Below are positions 18,138 to 25,571 of a stretch of 64,000 nucleotides of DNA, one piece after another. Position 1 is the first letter of the stretch. Each line of letters begins with the position of its first letter. The notes beneath the pieces were generated by a model. It saw only the letters and a list, made by a program, of their open reading frames with translations, ran no database searches and was not told the origin of the DNA. The translations under genes and the position numbers were made by a program. The DNA is taken from contig JACRQG010000028.1 in the NCBI GenBank assembly GCA_016222805.1, positions 1 through 64,000 of the forward strand. Reading direction: 5' to 3'. The stretch comes from Verrucomicrobiota bacterium. GTDB lineage: Bacteria; Verrucomicrobiota; Verrucomicrobiia; Opitutales; Opitutaceae.

Positions 18138-18978
18138 GGGATAGCTCTTTCAGTGCCCGGGACAGATCGGCGTCGGAAGGGGGGCCGCTGTGCCACGACG
18201 CGGCGTCCTCCATGAAGGATACCCCCTTCCCCTTGGTGGTATTGGCCACGATCATGGTTGGTCGACCGCAGGGTTCACGTTTGGCCTGTGCGACGGCGTC
18301 GAGGATCTGCCGGTAGTCGTGGCCGTCGATTTCCCACGAGTTCCACCCGAAGGCGCGCCATTTTTCAGGCAGCGGATCAAGTGGCATCACGTCTTCGGTG
18401 TCGCCGTCGGTCTGGAGGCGGTTGCGATCGGTGAAGGCGATCAAGTTGGTCAGTTTGTATTTGTGGGCGAACATCGCGGCCTCCCAAATTTGTCCTTCCT
18501 GCTGTTCACCGTCGCCGCAGAGAACGTAGTAATGGTGCTGGTCCCCGCGGAGCGCGGCGCCCAGGGCCATGCCGCAGGCGGTGGAGAGCCCGAGGCCCAA
18601 AGTACCGGTGCTCGCCTCGATGCCGGGTGTCTTGGCGGAGCAGGGGTGACCTTGGAGGTGGGAGCCCGGACGACGGAACGACGCGAGGTCACGGTGCGGA
18701 AAGTACCCGCAATCGGCGAGCACCGCATAGATGACGGGAGAGCAGTGACCTTTGGAGAGGATAAACCGATCGCGTTCCGGCCAGTCGGGATTCCGCGGAT
18801 CATGGCGCATGACCGAGTAGTAGAGGGCCGTGACGAGGTCGGCAGCACCGAGGCTGCCGCCAGGATGGCCCGACTGTCCTGCATGTACCATGAGCAGAAT
18901 CTCGCGGCGGATGCTGCGCGCCTTGTCGCGCAGGAGCCCCAGATTGGTCGAGGGCGGACTAGCGGTAGAGGTTGTCAT
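18130..18978 (-). CDS. Transketolase, N-terminal (thiamine-diphosphate-binding) subunit
   Basis: The start at 18978 gives 282 residues. Conserved features are GHPGGSLGAADLVTALYY, RDRFILSKGHCSPVIYAVLA, ASTGTLGLGLSTACGMALGA and the thiamine-diphosphate/magnesium motif CGDGEQQEGQ followed by TDRNRLQ. The frame is open upstream of 18978 but only as a shadow of the cyclase gene. The ATG overlaps the cyclase stop by four bases (ATGA), indicating translational coupling. Together with the following gene it makes a complete two-subunit transketolase that transfers two-carbon ketol units. Confidence 0.9.
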   Translation of the reverse strand: MTTSTASPPSTNLGLLRDKARSIRREILLMVHAGQSGHPGGSLGAADLVTALYYSVMRHDPRNPDWPERDRFILSKGHCSPVIYAVLADCGYFPHRDLASFRRPGSHLQGHPCSAKTPGIEASTGTLGLGLSTACGMALGAALRGDQHHYYVLCGDGEQQEGQIWEAAMFAHKYKLTNLIAFTDRNRLQTDGDTEDVMPLDPLPEKWRAFGWNSWEIDGHDYRQILDAVAQAKREPCGRPTMIVANTTKGKGVSFMEDAASWHSGPPSDADLSRALKELSHG

Positions 18979-19646
18979 GGAGCAGCAAGCGGAGCGTCCC
19001 AGATGCCGACCGCACGGATCGGGGAACCGTCGCGACCGCGAAAATTCAATGGGAAGCCGACAAAGGTGAATGTCTCCGGTACGGCGTCGAGGTTGGCGAG
19101 GCTCTCGACCAAGACTATCTCGATGTTCTTCGCGAGCAGGATGTGGTGAAGTTCGAGCCACTGTTTGCCGGGAGTGGGCAAATCCATTCCGAGAAGACGA
19201 ATTCTTCGGGCCGCGAGGTAGCGGGCGGCATCGAGAGTGAAGGAAGGGAAGTCGGTGAAGAATTCTGGTTGGCCGAATCGGCGGTGCCAGCCAGTGTTGA
19301 CGATGATCTTCGCTTCGGGGACAAAGTGAGCGGAAAATGGCTCAAGGTCTGCGACGGTGATTTCCCCGCTTGCCGCTTTGGGGATTCGGAGCATGCGCGC
19401 TGCCCCGTGGAACCAAGCGAGCGGCATCTGCTCAAGGGTGCGCCCGTCGTCGAAGAAGTGAAACATCGCATCGAGATGGGTGCCCTGGTGCGTGCCGAAG
19501 GAGACTTCGCTGGTGTTGTAGTGCTCGCGCGCGATCGTCCCCCTGGGCTGGACCGAGGTGATGGGATCATTGGGAAACGCCGGCGCCCCATGGTACATCG
19601 GGTGCGATAGATCGGCGTAGCGCGACGATGGAGGAACGGTGTTCAA
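18975..19646 (-). CDS. Cyclase family (kynurenine-formamidase-like) metal hydrolase
   Basis: The 223-residue protein carries the cyclase/KynB signature HxGTHxDxxxH as FGTHQGTHLDAMFHF (His53, His57, Asp59, His63), which binds a divalent metal. It also shows DLSHPMYHGAPAFPNDP near the N-terminus and IIVNTGWHRRFG in the middle. Relatives hydrolyse N-formylkynurenine or open lactone or amide rings; in a sugar operon a lactonase role is plausible but unproven. It is the first gene of the minus-strand operon. A candidate regulatory site (19683-19712) lies 36 bases upstream of its start. Confidence 0.8.
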   Translation of the reverse strand: MNTVPPSSRYADLSHPMYHGAPAFPNDPITSVQPRGTIAREHYNTSEVSFGTHQGTHLDAMFHFFDDGRTLEQMPLAWFHGAARMLRIPKAASGEITVADLEPFSAHFVPEAKIIVNTGWHRRFGQPEFFTDFPSFTLDAARYLAARRIRLLGMDLPTPGKQWLELHHILLAKNIEIVLVESLANLDAVPETFTFVGFPLNFRGRDGSPIRAVGIWDAPLAAP

Positions 19647-19682
19647 GCAATGGCCTCCACCATAGCAGTTGACTGCAGCCGT

Positions 19683-19712
19683 GTCGTTAGCCGCGACGGA
19701 ATGTCATTTCGC
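19683..19712 (-). promoter_or_regulatory. Candidate AraC-type operator upstream of the catabolic operon
   Basis: Read on the minus strand the site is GCGAAAT, two bases, CATTCC, five bases, GGCTAACGAC. It matches the three stronger sites (20639, 27897, 30179) at 17 of 23 aligned positions with identical spacing. The two half-sites GCGAAAT and GCTAACG begin 21 bases apart. Its end lies 36 bases before the cyclase start codon. It overlaps the last bases of the AraC gene, so selection on coding sequence could also explain part of the match. Confidence 0.4.
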
Positions 19713-20600
19713 TTCGGTGGAAAGCCGCGCCAGCGGTTGCAGGCGCCATTCAGTCGGTGCCGCTCCGGTCTGCTGCCGGAAGGCGCGAGCAAACTCGTGC
19801 TGGCGCTGGTAGCCGCACCGCTGGGCGATTTCCTTGATGTTGAGGGAGGATTCCAGGAGCAGGTTCTTGGCATGCTGGAGCCGCAGACGAAGCATCATGT
19901 CGCGGGGCGAGCAGCCAAAGGCGCGTTTGAATCCGTGGCGCAAAGAATCGTAATTGGGCAGTTCGTGAATCCGTTGCTGGAAATCGCCCGGCTCGCCCAC
20001 CGAGGCATTGACCAGATGCCAGAGCTTGATCACGTCCGGATGGCCGGCGGTGGGCGTCAGGGTCTCGGTCGTCTGGCCATCCGCCCAGCGCTGCACGGAG
20101 ATCAGCAGCAAGCTGAGCCAGGCCATTTCCGCTTGGGGGCGAAGCGCCTGCTCTCGCGTGCGCTCGTTGAGAAGTTGCAGAAAAAGCCAGCGGAAGGTCT
20201 CGGCCTGTTCGGACCGCAACGTCCAGACCCGGCGCGTCGGATCGGTATTGGCCAGCGCGGGATAGCCCGCCAGGAGCGAGAGTGGGGCGGAAAAGTGAAC
20301 CACCCAGAATCGAGGGGACTGTTGTCGGCTGCTCCAACTCGCGTGGCTTTCACCGGCGTGGTAGAAGAGAAGGGTATCCCGCGGGGCGGCGAGTTTGCCG
20401 GGCGGATAACCGATGGTGGCGGAGTCGTCCGAAACAAATGTGAATTCGCAAAAGGAATGACTGTGCCACGCATAGTGCTGACCCGGCGAGGCCGCCAGGC
20501 AGCGCATCGAGATTACCGCCGGTTCAGGCAGGGGCAACGGGGTGTTTTTGGCGTTCAAAGAGGTGCTGGAGCTGTAGCTCTGGATTTTATCTGGCGGCAA
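19704..20600 (-). CDS. AraC-family transcriptional regulator
   Basis: The 298-residue protein has an N-terminal cupin-like sensing domain (AASPGQHYAWHSHSFCEFTFV, residues ~34-54) and a C-terminal double helix-turn-helix. The second HTH region reads LRLQHAKNLLLESSLNIKEI, then AQRCGYQRQHEFARAFRQQT, the AraC signature. It probably senses a sugar or breakdown product and activates nearby genes. It is divergent from the secreted-protein pair at 20767, with 166 bases between the starts, and a candidate 21-base-spaced direct-repeat operator lies in that gap. The downstream minus-strand operon begins 57 bases after its stop. Confidence 0.9.
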   Translation of the reverse strand: MPPDKIQSYSSSTSLNAKNTPLPLPEPAVISMRCLAASPGQHYAWHSHSFCEFTFVSDDSATIGYPPGKLAAPRDTLLFYHAGESHASWSSRQQSPRFWVVHFSAPLSLLAGYPALANTDPTRRVWTLRSEQAETFRWLFLQLLNERTREQALRPQAEMAWLSLLLISVQRWADGQTTETLTPTAGHPDVIKLWHLVNASVGEPGDFQQRIHELPNYDSLRHGFKRAFGCSPRDMMLRLRLQHAKNLLLESSLNIKEIAQRCGYQRQHEFARAFRQQTGAAPTEWRLQPLARLSTEAK

Positions 20601-20638
20601 GCGTCGAGTTAAGCGAGGGGATGAGGAATTCCGTCGGG

Positions 20639-20668
20639 GCGAAACTTTTTTCCAGTGGCGCTGAATTC
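20639..20668 (+). promoter_or_regulatory. Candidate AraC-type operator in the divergent promoter region
   Basis: The site reads GCGAAAC, two bases, TTTTCC, five bases, CGCTGAATTC. Half-sites GCGAAAC and GCTGAAT begin 21 bases apart. It lies 38 bases from the AraC start codon (other strand) and 98 bases from the start of the 20767 gene, so it could serve both autoregulation and activation of the divergent operon. Confidence 0.55.
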
Positions 20669-20766
20669 AACCGCGGCGATTGCGCGTAGCATCACCGGGA
20701 GACACAGTCGCCTGTCGCCGAGCGACAATTCGCGCGCAGCCTTTCCCAACCCCTGGTTCCACCCCC

Positions 20767-22053
20767 ATGTTCAAACTTTCGTTCATCGCGGCGCGGTCGT
20801 GCGTTGTTTTCGCGTTTGCCGCCTTGTCGCCGTTTCTTGGCCGGAGCTCGGCGCAAGACGTGTTCCGCGAGGTCACCTACACCTATGGCGCGTCGCCCAC
20901 CACGCACTTCGCGGAACTCGATCCAGAAACCAAACGGGTCTTCACCGGCGAACACGCCGCGATGGCAACGATGAAGCGCCACGTGCCCAAGTCCGTCACG
21001 CTTGACCTGGCCGGTGCGACGCGTGCGGAACTCAGCGTGGAATACTGGGGTGGGCACATCGGCACCGCGGGCCAGCGCTTTCGCGTCAACAACCACGATT
21101 GGATCGACCTGCCACAACCCAGCGGCACCCCCACGGAGCCGCAGCGGTATTACCGTACCCTGCTCGGCAACAACTCGGCTCCCATACCCCTCGCGCAGTT
21201 GCGCGACGGCGAAAACGCCTTCCGCTTTACAGCCGGCAAGCAGATCGCCTTTGCCAACGACTGGGGCTTTTACTGGATCTACGATTTCACCGCACGGGTG
21301 TACTACGATGCCGCGAAAAAGCCGCACCCGACCGGCGAGATGATTGCGCCGAGCGCAGGCTCGATCTTTGATGACACGCTGCGGCTCGAGGTAGCGGCCA
21401 GCAGCCCGAATGGTTCGATCGCTCGGGTGGAATTCATTGGCGAATACGACGATTTCGACTGGGACGGCGACGGCGTGTGGCGGGAGTGGCAGTATGCGAC
21501 GAGCCACGGTGTGCTGCACCACCACCTCGGCACCGTAACACGCTACCCGTGGCGCCTGAAATGCGACACGCGTTGGCTGCCTGATCAGGCGCAGCCCATC
21601 CGGGTACGCGCCCGCATCACCGACAGCACCGGTCTCACGTATCTTACGCCGCCGGTCGACAATGTCGTGCAGCGTCGCACTCATCGCGGAGTGCGCATGG
21701 TGAAATGCGACGTGGTGCCTGAGAAGTGGATGTCGCGCGCGGGCAAGGAGTCTCCCAAGGGTGGTTTCGTTCTGACTCCAGCAGATCTGGTGGGGGCGAC
21801 TTTTGCCCGGCTCATCGTGTCGACCTGGAGCGGCGATGTAGAGGACACCAGCGTCCATGAACTGCGCCTCAATGGCGAGCGGCTCGCCAGCCGCTTCGGT
21901 GAGTTTCACAACTACGATCAGGATGCAATCGAGGTGCCGTTGGGTCGTTTGAAGGTGGGGCGCAACGAGATCAGCCTCTTCTCCACCTTTCCGGGGCACA
22001 TGTTTGAAATCAACTGGCCCGGCCCGGTGCTGCTGATCGAATACAAGAAGTGA
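20767..22053 (+). CDS. Secreted protein of unknown function (428 residues)
   Basis: A signal peptide (MFKLSFIAARSCVVFAFAAL, predicted cleavage after SSA) is followed by a beta-rich protein with two similar halves. Both contain a strand of the type LRDGENAFRF / LKVGRNEISLF and an aromatic end strand (WGFYWIYDFTARVYY / MFEINWPGPVLLIEYKK). The centre has an Ig-like segment, TLRLEVAASSPNGSIARVEF. This suggests carbohydrate-binding jelly-roll modules around an Ig-like domain, without visible catalytic residues. I do not recognise a named family. Its stop overlaps the GTG start of the next gene (GTGA), so both are translated together. Upstream lies the AraC operator candidate. Confidence 0.7.
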   Translation: MFKLSFIAARSCVVFAFAALSPFLGRSSAQDVFREVTYTYGASPTTHFAELDPETKRVFTGEHAAMATMKRHVPKSVTLDLAGATRAELSVEYWGGHIGTAGQRFRVNNHDWIDLPQPSGTPTEPQRYYRTLLGNNSAPIPLAQLRDGENAFRFTAGKQIAFANDWGFYWIYDFTARVYYDAAKKPHPTGEMIAPSAGSIFDDTLRLEVAASSPNGSIARVEFIGEYDDFDWDGDGVWREWQYATSHGVLHHHLGTVTRYPWRLKCDTRWLPDQAQPIRVRARITDSTGLTYLTPPVDNVVQRRTHRGVRMVKCDVVPEKWMSRAGKESPKGGFVLTPADLVGATFARLIVSTWSGDVEDTSVHELRLNGERLASRFGEFHNYDQDAIEVPLGRLKVGRNEISLFSTFPGHMFEINWPGPVLLIEYKK

Positions 22054-23921
22054 GTTCGTCGCAGTTTCAGCCTCTCCTCGGGACGATCGCACTCCTCACG
22101 GGGTTCCTGCCGACGCCCGTTTGCGGTGTAACAATCACCGACGCTATCCACGAAGGTCGGGCGCAATTCAGGATCGAAACAGCCCGGGCCACGTATTTCT
22201 ACGATCGGTCGGGCGGCGGTTTCTCCCGCCTGATCGATCGAGACGGCAATGATTGGATCTCCTTCAAGAAGGAGCCGCTTTCTGGAACGCGCGCGGCTGC
22301 TGGGGCAGGATATCGCGGGATTCCAAACCTGGTGTTTGGCGCTGGCAATCCAGACGCGGGTGCGGGCCATCCAGGACACGACCAATGCGAGAGCACGGTC
22401 ATCGCCGCGGATGCAATTCGGACGGTAAGCAAGAGCGGACGCTGGGGGTGGGTTTGGCGCTTCAGTGAAGAGCACGCCGCGCTCACCATTGAGAAGGCCG
22501 ACCCGGAGCGGCCGTATTGGTTCTTGTACGAAGGCACGATAGGCGGCCGCTGGTCGCCGCGCAGCCATTTCTGGGGCACGAATCGCGGTGGGCCTCGCCG
22601 CGAGCAGCCATTCGGAAGAGACAAGGTTTTCGACTCATGGCGTTGGGTCTACTTTGGTGACGACGCGGCGCCGCGAGTGTTGCTGGCGGCGCAAGTGGCG
22701 GGCGATGATGCGAGCGACACCCTTTGGTATATGGGTACCACAGCCGAAGAGCTTGCCGCGCCGGATGGGATGATTGTCTTCGGTTTCGGTCGGGGCGCGG
22801 CCGGCCCGCTGCTGCGGGGCGCGGGTCAGCGGTTTCTGATCGGACTGGTCGAGGAAACCGCGGGAGGGCTCGATGGTCACGCCCGCCTGGCGGACGTGGC
22901 GGCGCGTTGGCTTGCCGCGGCCGAAAGCGCCGATGGGGCGCCGTCCATCGAAGTGTGGTACGGCGACGAACAGCACTTTGGGCGCCTCGGGGTGCCGCAG
23001 AAGTGGATAAATATCCTCGGGCGCGCGACCGCTCGCGCCGGTTTGGCGTCGCTCCACTATTCGCTCAACGGTGCGGTGCCGATGGCACTTTCCGTTGGTG
23101 CCGACGGCTATCGGTTGGCGCGCCCGGGTGACTTCAACATCGATCTCGAATACGATGCGTTACCGGCGGGTGCAAACATTTTGAAGCTTGTCGCGTCTGA
23201 CGTTGCCGGACGGCGCGCCGAGCGCACGGTCACCGTCCACTGTCATCGTGGCCGCGTATGGCCATTGCCCTATGCCGTGGATTGGCGCCAGGAGCAGACG
23301 ATTACGGATGCCGTGCAGATCGTGGATGGCCGATGGAAACTCGAGGCTGAGGGCGTGCGCACCGTAGAGCCGTACTACGATCGCATTCTCGCCTTTGGCG
23401 ACCGGACGTGGACGGATTACACGGTGACGGTGGCTGTGACCTTTCACAGCTACGCGCCGCCGCTGAAGTCCGCGCCGACTTACGGCGTAGCGCATGCAGC
23501 AATCGCAGCGCGATTCCCGGGACATTTTGCGGACCAGAGGCGACCGCATGTGCAATGGTATCCGCTCGGCGCCGTGGCAGAGTTTCGGCTTGGGCAGCAA
23601 CTCGATCAGAGTTCGTGGCGAATTTTTCGAGATGGCACCGCCAACTCTCGCGCCGTTGCGATTGTGGAGCCGCGGATGAGGCGCGTCGAACTCGGCATCC
23701 GCTACCAGCTAAAGCTCCGGGTCGACACTCTGCCCGGTCCTGCGGCGCGTTACCGAGTGAAATCGTGGAAATACGGTGACCCCGAACCGGCGCGCTGGGA
23801 CATGGACTCGAAAGAGGGGGGCGCGACGATAGCATCCGGAGGGGCGCTCCTTGTGTCCCATAACACCGACGTGACCTTCGGTAAATTCACCGCAACTCAA
23901 AACGATCCCGAGGAGCCGTAG
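22050..23921 (+). CDS. Secreted multidomain protein of unknown function with concanavalin-like C-terminus
   Basis: The 623-residue protein has a signal peptide (about residues 1-26, ending PVCG). Residues ~30-290 form a beta-rich domain (FRIETARATYFYDRSGGGFS, WSPRSHFWGTNRGG) reminiscent of carbohydrate-active enzymes. Then comes an Ig-like part (ASLHYSLNGAVPMALSVG, ANILKLVASDVAGRRAERTV). From about residue 415 a concanavalin/DUF1080-like region follows (WTDYTVTVAVTFHSYAPP, LGIRYQLKLRVDTLPGPAAR). The GTG at 22050 overlaps the previous stop. The pair probably acts outside the cytoplasm on a polysaccharide or glycoside. No family assignment is secure. Confidence 0.7.
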   Translation: MSSSQFQPLLGTIALLTGFLPTPVCGVTITDAIHEGRAQFRIETARATYFYDRSGGGFSRLIDRDGNDWISFKKEPLSGTRAAAGAGYRGIPNLVFGAGNPDAGAGHPGHDQCESTVIAADAIRTVSKSGRWGWVWRFSEEHAALTIEKADPERPYWFLYEGTIGGRWSPRSHFWGTNRGGPRREQPFGRDKVFDSWRWVYFGDDAAPRVLLAAQVAGDDASDTLWYMGTTAEELAAPDGMIVFGFGRGAAGPLLRGAGQRFLIGLVEETAGGLDGHARLADVAARWLAAAESADGAPSIEVWYGDEQHFGRLGVPQKWINILGRATARAGLASLHYSLNGAVPMALSVGADGYRLARPGDFNIDLEYDALPAGANILKLVASDVAGRRAERTVTVHCHRGRVWPLPYAVDWRQEQTITDAVQIVDGRWKLEAEGVRTVEPYYDRILAFGDRTWTDYTVTVAVTFHSYAPPLKSAPTYGVAHAAIAARFPGHFADQRRPHVQWYPLGAVAEFRLGQQLDQSSWRIFRDGTANSRAVAIVEPRMRRVELGIRYQLKLRVDTLPGPAARYRVKSWKYGDPEPARWDMDSKEGGATIASGGALLVSHNTDVTFGKFTATQNDPEEP

Positions 23922-24346
23922 GCCGCCCTTGATGCTCTGCCGATGAAGGTCGCCAAGGCCGTCCACTGCCGGCGCGGCACTTCGACAGCGGATCTTGGAG
24001 AGATAATTCTGGCTTTCGGTTTCAACCTTTCCGCGCTGTGTAGTTCAGCGGATGGCATCAGGACGTAAAGTTGGCTCGTGCCCGCACACCATGACGGACG
24101 TCCATTCTTCTCAGCAGTTGCTCGGGCGCTCTTTAGTGATGGCGCTGGTGGCTTTGCTCGCTTGGTCTGGCATCTGCATGCCCAATTGATTTTCCACGCC
24201 ATCGTGGATTCTTCGCCCGAAGGGTACCACCATCCGTTGGCCGAATGTGGGGCACTGCTGGGTTACCTGCAGTTGAAGGGCATCAAGGTCATTCCTCCGG
24301 GCGAACTACTTCGAGCCGCACCGCCTTCGGGTCGCGCTGGCAGGGA
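23922..24346. other. Stretch with a decayed deacetylase-like fragment
   Basis: This 425-base stretch separates two convergent genes. Apart from the fragment listed at 24150-24350, there is a 32-codon frame at 24092 that looks like a signal peptide (SLVMALVALLAWSGICMPN) and then stops. In a different frame the deacetylase-like fragment follows. Together they look like the beginning and end of one gene with most of the middle lost. Confidence 0.4.
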
Positions 24347-24350
24347 CTAA
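24150..24350 (+). pseudogene. Fragment resembling the C-terminal end of a polysaccharide deacetylase
   Basis: The plus-strand frame reads LIFHAIVDSSPEGYHHPLAE followed by CGALLGYLQLKGIKVIPPGE. This resembles the last strand-helix unit of polysaccharide deacetylase-type proteins: a hydrophobic strand ending in His, then a helix and a terminal strand about the next segment. There is no matching N-terminal part with the NodB Asp/His motifs nearby. The assignment rests on one short segment. Confidence 0.35.
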
Positions 24351-25492
24351 CGCTCACATTGGACTTCTTTCTGACTCCAGCCGTTGCCTTGCCTCACGCG
24401 CACTGTTGCGCGCTGTGCGGTGGCCGCGAAAACGTGGAATCGTCCGGTGCCAAGGTCGTAGTCCACACGTCCAACCCGGTCAATGGAGTCGAGAATCACT
24501 TCAAAACGGGCCGTTTTTAAGAATCCAGCGACAATGAAGCTGCCGCGTGGTGGCAAAGCCGGAGGTGTGCGGTTCAGTACCAGAAACTCAGTTCCTACTT
24601 TGGCGCGAAACGCCTTTTGCGCCGGAGTTTCATTCGCGTCGTGCAGGCGGTTGTCACCGACACCCGTCTGTTCGTGATACGTGACGAGAGCGCCTTTCCC
24701 TTGGCCGTGAGCCGCGCCGACCCAAAGCCGCGCGTGTTGTGCCGGGACCCGCACGTCCTCGGCGCCATGAAACACGAGGATGGGAGTGAGCAGGTTGCCG
24801 ACGGTCGTGAGTCCACTCCGACTGCGGTAACCCTCGGCATTGGTTGCAGGTGAGCCGCCGATCCAGGCGGGACGCCCCTGCGGGTCCTTGCCGGCTATGC
24901 CCTCCATTTCATCGCGAAACTCTCCCTTGGCGTCGAAATGGTGCCAGAGTGCGTAGTCGCTGATGCCAGAACTCGCGCGGGCCGCGGCGAAGTAGTCTGG
25001 AAACTTACCGACCAGGGCAAAGACGTTGCCACCGCCACCGCTGCCGCCCGAAAGCAGCACGATTTCGGGCGAGGCGATCCGATCGCGGTAGTGCACCTTG
25101 GCAAATTCGACCGCGTCGACCACGTCTTGCAGTTCCCAGCCGTTGCAGTCGGGTGTTCCGGTCGAGTCGCCGCGGCCGCGCATCTCGGGAGAGATGGAGA
25201 AGTATTCTTTGGCCAAGGGATCCGGGGTGTTATCGGTGTGCGCCTTCTTCACGGAGCCGTGCCATCCGTGCATGCTCACCACGAGAATCCCTTTGGGAGC
25301 CCGGCACTCAAAACGGGCGAACAACCGAAGCTTGGGGTGGATGCTGCTGGTGTACTCCCGATAGTCGTGAACCGGTGCCGGCGCCGTTGCCTTGTTGACA
25401 CGGGCAGCGAACCCGGCGTGCGGCCAAGCGAAGAGGGCCAGGGGCAACAATCCACGGCGGCACAAACGCAACAGGAGGAGCGTGGGTTTCAT
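24347..25492 (-). CDS. Exported alpha/beta hydrolase (acetyl-xylan-esterase/prolyl-oligopeptidase-like)
   Basis: The ATG at 25492 gives 381 residues with a signal peptide (MKPTLLLLRLCRRGLLPLAL). The fold is an alpha/beta hydrolase: oxyanion region VVSMHGWHGS, nucleophile Ser151 in LLSGGSGGGGNVF, acidic residue in ILVFHGAEDVRVP, and a likely catalytic His in GDNRLHDANE. The last 80 residues form a beta-rich extension (RGSFIVAGFLKTARFEVILD). The enzyme probably cleaves ester groups on a polysaccharide outside the cytoplasm, but peptidase activity is an alternative. It follows the FG-GAP/isomerase fusion gene by 79 bases on the same strand, so the two are probably cotranscribed. Confidence 0.75.
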   Translation of the reverse strand: MKPTLLLLRLCRRGLLPLALFAWPHAGFAARVNKATAPAPVHDYREYTSSIHPKLRLFARFECRAPKGILVVSMHGWHGSVKKAHTDNTPDPLAKEYFSISPEMRGRGDSTGTPDCNGWELQDVVDAVEFAKVHYRDRIASPEIVLLSGGSGGGGNVFALVGKFPDYFAAARASSGISDYALWHHFDAKGEFRDEMEGIAGKDPQGRPAWIGGSPATNAEGYRSRSGLTTVGNLLTPILVFHGAEDVRVPAQHARLWVGAAHGQGKGALVTYHEQTGVGDNRLHDANETPAQKAFRAKVGTEFLVLNRTPPALPPRGSFIVAGFLKTARFEVILDSIDRVGRVDYDLGTGRFHVFAATAQRATVRVRQGNGWSQKEVQCER

Positions 25493-25571
25493 CGTGAACT
25501 TCGCGCAGGGGCGAGCAGCGTTCTGAGCTACCCAGGAAAGGGGCGAAACTTGGTCCCAGGATGAAGGGGCT

